Of a stretch of 64,000 nucleotides of DNA, positions 25,527 to 33,922 are shown piece by piece. The stretch spans positions 2,666,001 through 2,730,000 of the forward strand of contig NZ_JAGIOG010000001.1 in the NCBI RefSeq assembly GCF_017876595.1. Reading direction: 5' to 3'. A program made the translations under genes and the position numbers. Below the pieces are notes generated by a model. The model did not search any database. It was not told the origin of the DNA and saw only the letters and a program-made list of their open reading frames with translations. This DNA comes from Aeromicrobium fastidiosum. Lineage in GTDB: Bacteria > Actinomycetota > Actinomycetes > Propionibacteriales > Nocardioidaceae. Position 1 is the first letter of the stretch; every line of letters begins with the position of its first letter.

Positions 25527-27031
25527 TCCTCGACGAGATGTCACGGTGGCGGCCTCGACCCGGTGCGATCGTCATGTTCGGTCCGTCCGGGCGGAGCCTG
25601 ACGGCTGCCGCCGCTGCGCCCGCCGACTCCGCGCCGGCGTCGTTCCTGCAGGCCGATCACCTGCGCGCCTACGCCGAGCGACGTGGACAGGCAGGCGAGC
25701 ACCGAGCCTGGACGGGCGTCGCGACGGACGTCGACGGCCCCCTCGACCGCGAGGCGCTCGCCCGCGCCGTGACGCGGCTGGTCGTGACCCACGAGGGTCT
25801 GCGGTCGTGGTTCGACGTGTCGGGAGCCGAGCCGGTGCGCCACGTCGTCCCGGCGGACGACGTCGAGCTCGTGGTGACCGACGAGATCGTGCTCGGCGGG
25901 AAGACGCTCGACGGGGACGTGCTCGCGGGGGACGACTGGCAGGCAGCGCTCCAGCGCCACCTCGTGAGCGTCTTCGACGCGACCTGCCGGCCGGACTCCT
26001 GGCCGGCGTTCTGCCTCGGTGCCGTCGAGCGGCCCGACGGCTTCGGCCTGTTCTGGGGATGCGATCACGCGTTCACCGACGGTGCCTCCCAGATCATGGT
26101 CGCGTCGGAGCTGGCCGATCTCTACGCCGCCGAGATCGCCGCGCCGGGCGGTCCCGAGGTCGTCGAGGGGGCCCTGCCCGGCCCCGACCAGACCGGTCCG
26201 TTCGCTGACTTCGCGATGTCCGAGCACGTCGCGGCCGCCACGTACGACGCCAGCTCGCCCGAGGTGCGGGAGTGGACCCGACTCATCGAGGGCAGCGGCG
26301 GACGCCTCCCATCGTTCCCGCTCGACCTGGGTCTCGAGCCCGGGCAGACGGCACCGGTCAGCATCAGCTCGAACGACCTGCTGGACGCCGACGGAGCCGC
26401 GAGTCTCGACGCGCGCTGCCGCGAGGCCGGTGCCAGGACCGTCGATGCGGTCTTCGCGGCGATCGCGGCGACCGAGCACGAGCTCGCGCACCGTGACAGC
26501 TACGTCGGCGTGACGGTGCTCGGGGCGCGCGAGCGTGGGCCGTTCGCCCGCTCGCACGGCTGGTTCTGCACCTTCGCGCCCATCGCCTTCGACGTCGCGT
26601 GCCACGAGGGTGATGTCGACGGGCTGCTGCGCTCCGCGCACGAGGCGATGGCACGCGGCAAGCAGATCGGCCGCATGCCGGTGCACGTCGCCCTGGCCGA
26701 GATGGTCAGGTCGGGTGTCGTGCGACCCGAGACGCTGGGATCGCCGCAGCTGGTCTCGTACCTCGACCTGCGCCGGTTCCCGGGAGCCGGCCGCCCCGCC
26801 CACGAGCGCGGCGTCCACTTCACGGGGGCCGGACGCACCGCCAACGCCTCGATGTGGGTCAATCGCGACTCGCGACGCCTCTACCTCGCGATGCAGCACC
26901 CCGACACGCCACAGGCGCACGAGAGCACCGACCTCTACCGGAGGACGGTGGCGCGCACGCTGCAGGCAATGGCGGACGGCGCGACGCGCGTTCCCCGATC
27001 CGCGACGGCCCATGCTGGTCACAGCGGCTGA
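25523..27031 (+). CDS. PapA-like acyltransferase (copy B2)
   Basis: 502 residues, the most PapA-like of the three: RWRPRPGAIVMFGPS, SFLQADHLRAYAERRGQ, LVVTHEGLRSWFDV, LPSFPLDLG, HGWFCTFAPIAFDV, LVSYLDLRRFPGA and NASMWVNRDSRRLYLAMQHPDTP each have counterparts in mycobacterial PapA1/PapA2. The active motif HAFTDG (His182-Asp186-Gly187) is intact. PapA enzymes move acyl chains onto trehalose. Nothing in the window makes polyketide chains, so acyl-CoA or an existing acyl lipid would be the donor (inference). Confidence 0.8.
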   Translation: MILDEMSRWRPRPGAIVMFGPSGRSLTAAAAAPADSAPASFLQADHLRAYAERRGQAGEHRAWTGVATDVDGPLDREALARAVTRLVVTHEGLRSWFDVSGAEPVRHVVPADDVELVVTDEIVLGGKTLDGDVLAGDDWQAALQRHLVSVFDATCRPDSWPAFCLGAVERPDGFGLFWGCDHAFTDGASQIMVASELADLYAAEIAAPGGPEVVEGALPGPDQTGPFADFAMSEHVAAATYDASSPEVREWTRLIEGSGGRLPSFPLDLGLEPGQTAPVSISSNDLLDADGAASLDARCREAGARTVDAVFAAIAATEHELAHRDSYVGVTVLGARERGPFARSHGWFCTFAPIAFDVACHEGDVDGLLRSAHEAMARGKQIGRMPVHVALAEMVRSGVVRPETLGSPQLVSYLDLRRFPGAGRPAHERGVHFTGAGRTANASMWVNRDSRRLYLAMQHPDTPQAHESTDLYRRTVARTLQAMADGATRVPRSATAHAGHSG

Positions 27032-28418
27032 CCTGTGGGAGCCCGATCCGGGCACGATCGTCTCATGGCGGATCGCTCCCGGACCGGTGCCGCCGCGGCC
27101 GGTCGGTCTCTCGCTCAACCAGCGCAACCACCTCGCCGCTGCCGTGGCGGGGGAGCCCTCGGTCTGGCTCGCGGCGACCTTCGACGTCGAGGGCCCGATC
27201 GACGTCGACGCGCTCGAGCACGCCTTCCGGGCAGTCGTCGCGCGCCACAGCGCCCTGCAGTGCGGTGCCGCTGTCGTCGCCCATGAGGTGCACGGGGTCC
27301 GTCACGACGCGGCGTCGCTGGGCTGGAGCCGGGTCGACTACGGTCCGACGGTCTCGGTCGACACGACCCGCGACCTCGTGAGGGCCGAGCTCGACCGTGC
27401 CTGCTTTCCGCTGGCGTACCCGGCGATCTGGCCCGCGGCCATCTCGCGGGCCGACCGCTCGACGATCGTCCTCGGTCTCGACCACCTGCACGCCGACGCC
27501 TACTCCCTGGTGGTGCTGGTCGACGACCTGCACGCGCTGTACGACGCCGCGGCCGGGGGACGACCGGCACCCGACCTGCCGGAGGCCGCATGCTTCGTGT
27601 CGGGGCTTGACCGTCCGCCACGCCGTGTGCCGGCGCAGGACGACCGCCTGGCGGCGTGGCACGACTTCTTGCGCTCCCGCGAGCACCGGTTGCCGACCTT
27701 TCCGATCCCCTTGGGCGTCGGGCCGGGCGAACGGGTCGCCCAGTGCACCGAGGTGGCCCAGCTGGCCGACGCCGACCTGACCGAGCGGGTGGGGGCCCAC
27801 TCGCAGAGGCATGGCGGCACGACCAGCAGCGCCGTGCTCGCGGCGCTCGCGACTGCCGTCGACGAGCTGGGCGGACCCGACACCCTCGCGGTGCTGACAC
27901 CCGTGCACACCCGGGTCACCGAGCAGGAGCGACGAGCCGTCGGCTGGTACACGACGACGACGCCGGTCGAGCTGAGGGCACACCGCGACGGCTGCCTCGC
28001 ACTGACCGAGGCGGCCGCCGCCGTGGCGACGGGCCGGGCCATGGCGGCGGTCCCTCTCGACCAGGTGCTCGAGTCGGCGTCCGCGGCGCTCGTCCGGGAG
28101 CGCGCCGACGTCTTCATGGCGTCGTACCTCGACTACCGTCGCCTGCCCGGGCACGGCGAGCTCGTGGGCCGGCGCGCCCACCACGTGTCGGCACCCACGC
28201 TCGCCGATGACCTGCAGGTGTGGATCTCGCGCACCGACTCCGGGCTCGCCGTGCGGGTCCGGCTGCCGGACACGACGACCGCGAGGCAGGTCGTCGCGGG
28301 GCTGCTGACGGGGTGGACGACTGCGCTGCGCGACCTCGGGGTGTGCGCCCGTGCCGGCGACGCCGTGGTCACAGCAGCTGCATCGGGTCGACGAGAGTCC
28401 CGTCCTGCCGGACCATGA
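27012..28418 (+). CDS. PapA-like acyltransferase (copy B3)
   Basis: 468 residues, overlapping B2 by 20 bp. WEPDPGTIVSWRIAPG, AVVARHSALQCGA, LPTFPIPLGVG, RRAVGWYTTTTPVEL, MAAVPLDQVLE, FMASYLDYRRLPG and LQVWISRTDSGLAVRVRLPDT place it in the PapA group. The active motif is HLHADA (His158, Asp162, Ala163), like B1. Its 3' end overlaps the convergent M23 peptidase gene by 50 bp. Substrate unknown. Confidence 0.75.
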   Translation: MLVTAADLWEPDPGTIVSWRIAPGPVPPRPVGLSLNQRNHLAAAVAGEPSVWLAATFDVEGPIDVDALEHAFRAVVARHSALQCGAAVVAHEVHGVRHDAASLGWSRVDYGPTVSVDTTRDLVRAELDRACFPLAYPAIWPAAISRADRSTIVLGLDHLHADAYSLVVLVDDLHALYDAAAGGRPAPDLPEAACFVSGLDRPPRRVPAQDDRLAAWHDFLRSREHRLPTFPIPLGVGPGERVAQCTEVAQLADADLTERVGAHSQRHGGTTSSAVLAALATAVDELGGPDTLAVLTPVHTRVTEQERRAVGWYTTTTPVELRAHRDGCLALTEAAAAVATGRAMAAVPLDQVLESASAALVRERADVFMASYLDYRRLPGHGELVGRRAHHVSAPTLADDLQVWISRTDSGLAVRVRLPDTTTARQVVAGLLTGWTTALRDLGVCARAGDAVVTAAASGRRESRPAGP

Positions 28419-29280
28419 AGTGCAGGTGGCACCCGGTCGACATGCCCGTCGAGCCGGATCGCGCGATCACCTCGCCGGCACCGACCGACGCCCCCACCGG
28501 CACGGCTGCCGACGACACATGCGCATAGGACGTCTCGACCCCGCCAGCGTGCCGGATCGTCACGCGACGGCCGTAGGCACCGGCTGTCCCGGCGGCCACG
28601 ACCGTGCCCCCGGCGGCCGCGTGCACCGGCGTGCCACACGGGACGCCGAAGTCGGTGCCGTCGTGCAGCTTGCGGACCCCCGTGACGGGGTGCACCCGCG
28701 TGCCGAACGGTGACGTCACGGGGCCGCCGACCGGACGTTGCAGCGGGCCCCCGGCACCCGACGGCGGTGACGGGGGCTCGCCGTCGGGACTGATGAGCCG
28801 GAACCGCCCGCCGCCGAGCAGCTCGAGGGGGTCGAGGTAGTCGTCACCGACCCGGCGGCCGAGGTGCAGGCAGGCGTCCGCGCAGTGACTGTGCTCTCCC
28901 AGCAGCGTGCCGATGACCTGCCTCGCCTCGACGGCGTCGCCGACCTGGACGACCGCCGCGACGGGCTGGTAGGTCGAGCGCTCGGCACCGTGGTCGATCG
29001 TCACCACCGGTACCCCGCCCACCTGCCCGGCGAACGTGACCCGTCCGGCCGCCACGGCTCGCACCGGGTCGCCGACCGACCCGGCCAGGTCGACGCCTCG
29101 GTGGCCGGCCCCGTAGCGGTCGGCGGGCGGGTCGAACCGCTCGCCGACGGCGTGTCGTCCGAGCGGCCACGACCACGGCTCCGTCGAGGCCGCGGCGGGC
29201 ACCGGCCGGAGCGTGACGAGGCAGAGCGTGGCGAGGCAGAGCGTGACGAGGGGGAGGAGCGCGGCGACGGGTCGAGGCAT
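28369..29280 (-). CDS. Secreted M23 (LytM) peptidase with two LytM domains
   Basis: 303 residues from the ATG that begins a signal peptide (PRPVAALLPLVTLCLATLCLVTL...AAAS); a start 60 bp upstream is possible. Two LytM domains are in tandem. The first (about 45-150) keeps HRGVD but has CLH where the zinc-binding HxH should be. The second (about 185-300) has HDGTD and CHLHF and looks catalytic. M23 enzymes cut peptidoglycan cross-bridges; domains with broken zinc sites often act as regulators. An M23 gene next to rpsB is conserved in actinobacteria. A 15-bp repeat encodes TLCLATLCLVTL in the signal peptide. Confidence 0.85.
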   Translation of the reverse strand: MPRPVAALLPLVTLCLATLCLVTLRPVPAAASTEPWSWPLGRHAVGERFDPPADRYGAGHRGVDLAGSVGDPVRAVAAGRVTFAGQVGGVPVVTIDHGAERSTYQPVAAVVQVGDAVEARQVIGTLLGEHSHCADACLHLGRRVGDDYLDPLELLGGGRFRLISPDGEPPSPPSGAGGPLQRPVGGPVTSPFGTRVHPVTGVRKLHDGTDFGVPCGTPVHAAAGGTVVAAGTAGAYGRRVTIRHAGGVETSYAHVSSAAVPVGASVGAGEVIARSGSTGMSTGCHLHFMVRQDGTLVDPMQLL

Positions 29281-29390
29281 GCGACCAGCCAACGGGTCAG
29301 CCCGCCGCCGGCACAGGCGTCGGGCCGGTCCTGGGGACATCCACGCGATGCCGCGCGGTTGTGGATTTCGTCCGGGACGGGGGAGTGCCC

Positions 29391-29544
29391 TAGACTGGGA
29401 CCACTCACCTCTCCGGAGGTGAAATTCGCGCGCCTGTCCCCGTATGACGCGAAAGCCGAATGCGGACGATGCCCTGGTCTGCCCAGCACTGCTGGGCAGG
29501 TGGTGTCATGCGACAGGTGCCAGGTCACCGCCAACCGGCGGTGA
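29391..29544 (+). promoter_or_regulatory. rpsB promoter -10 and structured 5' leader
   Basis: TAGACT (29391-29396) is a likely -10. The predicted leader holds three compact hairpins: TCACCTC/GAGGTGA with a TCCG loop (29405-29422), CTGCCCAGCA/TGCTGGGCAG around one base (29479-29499), and TCACCGCC/GGCGGTGA with an AACC loop (29525-29544). The rpsB ribosome site AAGGAG follows at 29576. S2 represses its own operon through the leader in enterobacteria; a similar arrangement here is inference. Nothing else is seen in the 308-bp gap. Confidence 0.45.
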
Positions 29545-29588
29545 GTCAACCAGGAACCGGCACACGTGTGCCACAAGGAGATACGACC

Positions 29589-30587
29589 ATGGCAGTCGTC
29601 ACCATGCGCCAGCTGCTCGAGAGCGGCGTCCACTTCGGGCACCAGACCCGTCGCTGGAACCCCAAGATGAAGCGATTCATCTTCACCGAGCGCAACGGCA
29701 TCTACATCATCGACCTGCAGCAGTCGCTGGCCTACAGCGACGCCGGGTACGAGTTCGTCAAGAACACCGTCGCTCGCGGCGGCACGATCCTGTTCGTCGG
29801 CACCAAGCGCCAGGCGCAGGAGCCGATCGAGGAGCAGGCCAAGCGCGTCGGCATGCCCTACGTCAACCAGCGTTGGCTCGGCGGCATGCTCACCAACTTC
29901 CAGACGATGCACCAGCGGCTCCAGCGCATGAAGGAGCTCGAGGAGATCGACTTCGACGACGTCGCGGGAAGCAACCGCACGAAGAAGGAGCTCCTCGGCA
30001 TGAGCCGCGAGTACGCGAAGCTCTCGCGCACCCTCGGCGGAATCCGCGACATGGGCCGCACCCCGGCCGCCGCGTGGATCGTCGACACCAAGAAGGAGCA
30101 CCTCGCGGTCGACGAGTGCAAGAAGCTCGGCATCCCGATCATCGCGATCCTCGACACCAACTGCGATCCCGACGACGTCGACTTCCCGATCCCGGGCAAC
30201 GACGACGCGATCCGCTCGGTCGGCCTGCTGACCCGGGTCATCGCCGACGCCGTCGCCGAGGGCCTCATCTCCCGCGGTGGTGCCAAGACCGGTGACGAGC
30301 AGCCCGGTGCCGAGCTCGGCGCCGAGGAGCCCCTGGCCGACTGGGAGCGCGAGCTGCTGGAGAAGAAGGACGCGGACGCCGCTGCTTCTGCTGCTGCCCC
30401 CGCGACGACCGCCGACGCCGTCCCGGCTGCCGACGACGCCGCTGCCGCGCCCGCCGTGGTCGAGGCTCCTGCGGACGAAGCCGCTGCCGAGGCTCCGGCC
30501 AAGAAGGCCGCCGCCAAGAAGGCTCCTGCCAAGAAGGCCGAGGCCGCCGCCGACGCCCCGAAGGACGACGCCGTCACCGCTGAGTGA
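29589..30587 (+). CDS. rpsB: 30S ribosomal protein S2 with Ala/Lys-rich tail
   Basis: 332 residues. The S2 body (about 1-245) is standard: [57 protein letters not shown] and [10 protein letters not shown]. The remaining 85 residues are a low-complexity alanine/lysine/acidic tail with [15 protein letters not shown], common in actinobacterial S2. AAGGAG precedes the ATG. tsf follows after 37 bp. Confidence 0.96.
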   Translation: MAVVTMRQLLESGVHFGHQTRRWNPKMKRFIFTERNGIYIIDLQQSLAYSDAGYEFVKNTVARGGTILFVGTKRQAQEPIEEQAKRVGMPYVNQRWLGGMLTNFQTMHQRLQRMKELEEIDFDDVAGSNRTKKELLGMSREYAKLSRTLGGIRDMGRTPAAAWIVDTKKEHLAVDECKKLGIPIIAILDTNCDPDDVDFPIPGNDDAIRSVGLLTRVIADAVAEGLISRGGAKTGDEQPGAELGAEEPLADWERELLEKKDADAAASAAAPATTADAVPAADDAAAAPAVVEAPADEAAAEAPAKKAAAKKAPAKKAEAAADAPKDDAVTAE

Positions 30588-30624
30588 CCCGGCCCCTTCA
30601 CTGACTCACGCAAAGGAACACACC

Positions 30625-31443
30625 ATGGCTATCACCGCCACAGAGGTCAAGAAGCTGCGCGACGCCACCGGCGCCGGAATGATGGACGCCAAGAAGGCGC
30701 TCACCGAGGCCGACGGCGACTTCGACAAGGCGATCGAGGTGCTCCGCATCTCGGGCGCCGCCAAGGCCGCCAAGCGCGGTGCCGAGCGCGAGGCCACCTC
30801 CGGCCTCGTCGCCAACTACGGCAGCGCCATTGTCGAGCTCAACTCCGAGACCGACTTCGTCGCCAAGAACGAGCAGTTCATCACGCTGGCCGAGAAGCTG
30901 GCCGAGAAGGCCGACGAGACCCGTCCGGCCGACGCCGCGGAGTTCTCCGCGACGCCGTTCGAGGGTGGCAAGACCGTCGGAGAGGCCGTTGCCGACATGG
31001 CGGTCCTGATCGGCGAGAAGATCGAGCTCGGCCGCGTGGCCAGCTTCGACGGCCAGGTCGCGACGTACATGCACCGTCGTGCCAGCGACCTGCCGCCGGC
31101 CGTCGGCGTGCTCGTCGAGTTCGAGGGCGACGCGGGTCACGACGCTGCTCGCAGCGTCGCGATGCAGATCGCGGCCATGCGTCCTCGCTACCTGACGCGC
31201 GAGGACGTCCCCGCCGAGATCGTCGCCAAGGAGCGCGAGATCGCCGAGGCCACGTCGCGCGAGGAGGGCAAGCCCGAGCAGGCGATCGCCAAGATCACCG
31301 AGGGTCGCCTCAACGGCTTCTTCAAGGAGCAGGTGCTGCTCGAGCAGCCGTCCGTCCAGGACGACAAGAAGACGGTCAAGGCTCTGCTCGATGAGGCCGG
31401 CGTGACGCTCAAGCGTTTCGCGCACATCGAGATCGGCGCCTGA
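30625..31443 (+). CDS. tsf: Elongation factor Ts
   Basis: 272 residues. The N-terminal UBA-like module ([38 protein letters not shown]) and the core with SETDFVAKN and the TDFV motif that inserts into EF-Tu are present. It recycles EF-Tu.GDP. AAAGGA lies ahead of the ATG. It is second in rpsB-tsf-pyrH-frr-cdsA. Confidence 0.97.
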   Translation: MAITATEVKKLRDATGAGMMDAKKALTEADGDFDKAIEVLRISGAAKAAKRGAEREATSGLVANYGSAIVELNSETDFVAKNEQFITLAEKLAEKADETRPADAAEFSATPFEGGKTVGEAVADMAVLIGEKIELGRVASFDGQVATYMHRRASDLPPAVGVLVEFEGDAGHDAARSVAMQIAAMRPRYLTREDVPAEIVAKEREIAEATSREEGKPEQAIAKITEGRLNGFFKEQVLLEQPSVQDDKKTVKALLDEAGVTLKRFAHIEIGA

Positions 31444-31473
31444 GACCACGCACCACCCGAAGCATCCGCTGAT

Positions 31474-31532
31474 CGACGAGAGGCCGGAACCGTGACCACT
31501 GCAGAGCATGTCGAGGTTCCGGCCTCTGGTCG
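31474..31532 (+). promoter_or_regulatory. Hairpin enclosing the pyrH start codon
   Basis: Perfect 13-bp arms AGAGGCCGGAACC (31479-31491) and GGTTCCGGCCTCT (31515-31527) are extended by four more pairs (31474-31477 with 31529-31532) after one mismatch. The GTG start of pyrH (31492) is the first base of the 23-nt loop, and the only Shine-Dalgarno-like sequence (GAGAGG) is inside the stem. It could be a tsf terminator/attenuator or a translational switch. Confidence 0.65.
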
Positions 31533-32268
31533 TCCGCTCCGGCGGGTGCTCCTCAAGCTGTCGGGCGAGGTGTTCGGCGGCGGCAAGATCGGCATCGATC
31601 CCGATGTCGTCAACGGCATCGCCAAGCAGATCGCCGATGCGGTCGCCGACGGCGTCGAGGTCGCGATCGTCGTCGGCGGTGGCAACTTCTTCCGAGGTGC
31701 CGAGCTCAGTCAGCGCGGCATGGAGCGCTCGCGCGCCGACTACATCGGCATGCTGGGCACGGTCATGAACAGCCTGGCGCTGCAGGACTTCTGCGAGAAG
31801 CAGGGCGTCGACACCCGTGTGCAGTCCGCCATCACGATGGGCCAGGTCGCCGAGCCGTACATCCCGCGCAAGGCCATCCGGCACCTCGAGAAGGGCCGTG
31901 TCGTGATCTTCGGCGCGGGTGCCGGCATGCCGTACTTCTCGACCGACACGGTCTCGGCCCAGCGGGCGCTCGAGATCAAGGCCGATGCCGTCCTGATGAG
32001 CAAGTCGGGCGTCGACGGCGTCTACTCGGCCGATCCGCGCACCGACCCGACGGCTCGCAAGTTCGACGAGCTGACCTTCGACGACGCCCTGCGCATGGGG
32101 CTCAAGGTCGTCGACGCGGCAGCCTTCGCGCTGTGCATGGAGAACCGCCTGCCGATGATCGTGTTCGGCATGGAGGGCGAGGGGAACATCGCCCGCGTGC
32201 TGAGCGGTGAGAAGATCGGAACACTCGTGCACGCCGCCCCGGCCGCAGGCACGCCAGAATCACTGTGA
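31492..32268 (+). CDS. pyrH: UMP kinase
   Basis: 258 residues. The amino-acid-kinase core starts [14 protein letters not shown], with [39 protein letters not shown] and [16 protein letters not shown]. It phosphorylates UMP to UDP. The GTG at 31492 leaves a 15-residue non-conserved N-terminus and lies in a hairpin loop. A shorter start at GTG 31543 would cut into the first strand, so 31492 is kept with some doubt. Confidence 0.94.
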   Translation: MTTAEHVEVPASGRPLRRVLLKLSGEVFGGGKIGIDPDVVNGIAKQIADAVADGVEVAIVVGGGNFFRGAELSQRGMERSRADYIGMLGTVMNSLALQDFCEKQGVDTRVQSAITMGQVAEPYIPRKAIRHLEKGRVVIFGAGAGMPYFSTDTVSAQRALEIKADAVLMSKSGVDGVYSADPRTDPTARKFDELTFDDALRMGLKVVDAAAFALCMENRLPMIVFGMEGEGNIARVLSGEKIGTLVHAAPAAGTPESL

Positions 32269-32295
32269 AAGAACTACCCGGATGGGACGACTATC

Positions 32296-32853
32296 GTGAT
32301 TGACCAGACCCTGCGCGACGCCGACAGCAAGATGGGCAAGGCCGTCGAGCACACCCGCGAGGAGTTCGCCGCGATCCGCACGGGCCGCGCGCACCCCGCG
32401 ATGTTCGCCCAGATCACGGCCGAGTACTACGGGCAGCAGACGCCGCTCAACCAGCTCGCCGGCTTCCAGGTGCCCGAACCGCGCACCGTCATCATCCAGC
32501 CGTACGACGCCGGCGCGAAGCCCGCGATCGAGAAGGCCATCCGCGAGTCCGACCTCGGCGTCAACCCCAGCGACGACGGCAAGGTGCTGCGCGTGACGCT
32601 GCCCGAGCTCACCGAGGACCGGCGCAAGGAGTACATCAAGCTGGCCAAGTCCAAGGCCGAGGACGGACGCATCGCGGTGCGCGGCGTGCGGCGCAACGCC
32701 AAGCAGGCGATGGACAAGGCCGAGAAGGACTCCGAGATCAGCAAGGACGACAACACGGGGGCCGAGAAGCGGCTCGACGCCCTGACCAAGAAGCACGTCG
32801 AGGTCATCGACGAGATGCTCAAGAACAAAGAGGCAGAGCTCCTTGAGGTCTGA
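32296..32853 (+). CDS. frr: Ribosome recycling factor
   Basis: 185 residues, normal length. The motifs KAVEHTREEFAAIRTGRAHPAMF, LNQLAGFQVPEPRTVIIQPYD and VRGVRRNAKQAMDKAEKD define the long three-helix bundle and hinge. With EF-G it splits post-termination ribosomes. The GTG start is 27 bp after pyrH. The end overlaps cdsA by 11 bp, so the two are translationally coupled. Confidence 0.97.
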   Translation: MIDQTLRDADSKMGKAVEHTREEFAAIRTGRAHPAMFAQITAEYYGQQTPLNQLAGFQVPEPRTVIIQPYDAGAKPAIEKAIRESDLGVNPSDDGKVLRVTLPELTEDRRKEYIKLAKSKAEDGRIAVRGVRRNAKQAMDKAEKDSEISKDDNTGAEKRLDALTKKHVEVIDEMLKNKEAELLEV

Positions 32854-33751
32854 GTCTCCCCACGAGGAGACTCCGCCCGTCGTCTCCCCGGACGAGCTGA
32901 CGCCCGACGGCGAGGTCATCCCCGCCGTCGCGCTGAAGACCAGCCGTGCGGGCCGCAACCTCCCGGCTTCGATCGCTGTGGGCGTCGGCCTCGTGGCGAT
33001 GGTCATCGCGTCGCTGTTCGTCGTCAAGGAGGCGTTCATCGCCGTCGTGGCCCTCGCGCTGGCGATCGGGCTGTTCGAGCTGACCCGCGCATTCGGCACG
33101 GTGCGCATCGCGCTGCCGGTGCTGCCGGTCGTCACGGGCGGCACGATCATGCTGGTCGGTGCCTACTTCGGCACGATGGAGACCGCCGCGGTCGCGATGG
33201 CCCTGACGGTCATCGGCACCATGGTGTGGCGGCTGAGTGACGGGGCCGAGGGCTTCGTCCGCGACGTCACGTCCGGCATCTTCTGCCTGTCGTACCTCTA
33301 CCTCATGGGCACGTTCGTGCTCCTGATGCTCAAGGAGGACGACGGTCCGTGGCGCATCGTGGCGTTCATCGTCGCGACGATCGCCTCCGACATCGGCGGA
33401 TACATCGCCGGGGTGCTGTTCGGTCGGCACCCCATGGCACCCACGATCAGCCCCAAGAAGTCGTGGGAGGGATTCACCGGGTCGTTGATCTTCGGCATCG
33501 GCAGCGGCATCGCGACCGTGACCTACGCCCTCGACGGCGATTGGTGGGTCGGCATCCTCCTCGGCATCGCCGGCGTCGTGTTCGCGACGCTCGGCGACCT
33601 GTCGGAGTCGCTCATCAAGCGCGATCTCGGCATCAAGGACATGGGCGACCTGCTGCCCGGGCACGGCGGACTGATGGACCGGCTCGACTCGCTCATCGCG
33701 GTCGCACCCATCGCCTGGCTGATCCTGTTCCTGCTCGTCCCCGTCACCTGA
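32843..33751 (+). CDS. cdsA: Phosphatidate cytidylyltransferase
   Basis: 302 residues from a TTG start inside frr. An acidic cytoplasmic N-terminus (about 45 residues) precedes eight or so membrane helices. The CDP-DAG synthase signature is SPKKSWEGFTGS followed by GDLSESLIKRDLGIKDMGDLLPGHGGLMDRLDSL. It makes CDP-diacylglycerol, the precursor of phospholipids. It ends the rpsB operon; a repeat-rich gap follows. Confidence 0.94.
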   Translation: MRSESPHEETPPVVSPDELTPDGEVIPAVALKTSRAGRNLPASIAVGVGLVAMVIASLFVVKEAFIAVVALALAIGLFELTRAFGTVRIALPVLPVVTGGTIMLVGAYFGTMETAAVAMALTVIGTMVWRLSDGAEGFVRDVTSGIFCLSYLYLMGTFVLLMLKEDDGPWRIVAFIVATIASDIGGYIAGVLFGRHPMAPTISPKKSWEGFTGSLIFGIGSGIATVTYALDGDWWVGILLGIAGVVFATLGDLSESLIKRDLGIKDMGDLLPGHGGLMDRLDSLIAVAPIAWLILFLLVPVT

Positions 33752-33754
33752 CGC

Positions 33755-33867
33755 CCGCGAGTCACTCCATCACGGCCCGCGAGTCACTGGGTCGCGCTGC
33801 TGGCGCGACGCAGTGACTCGCGATGGGGGTCGCAGCGACTCGCGACGCGTACCGCAGCGACTCGCGA
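33755..33867. repeat. Cluster of five GCGAGTCRCT-type repeats with a nested hairpin
   Basis: CCGCGAGTCACT occurs at 33755 and 33777 and its reverse complement at 33811. The variants GCAGCGACTCGCGA follow at 33832 and 33854. The second and third copies form a 12-bp stem (33778-33789/33811-33822) enclosing GTCGCGC/GCGCGAC (33791-33797/33803-33809). It lies between cdsA and the transglutaminase operon and may terminate cdsA; the extra copies are unexplained. Confidence 0.7.
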
Positions 33868-33922
33868 GCGGGGGCGCGGGCCGGTTACCTGGTTGTCATC
33901 GGGACCGGGCACCCTTGGAGGC

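Noticed and set aside
19361..28418. NRPS cluster
   Set aside because: Condensation-fold proteins are present but no adenylation, carrier or thioesterase domain exists anywhere in the cluster.
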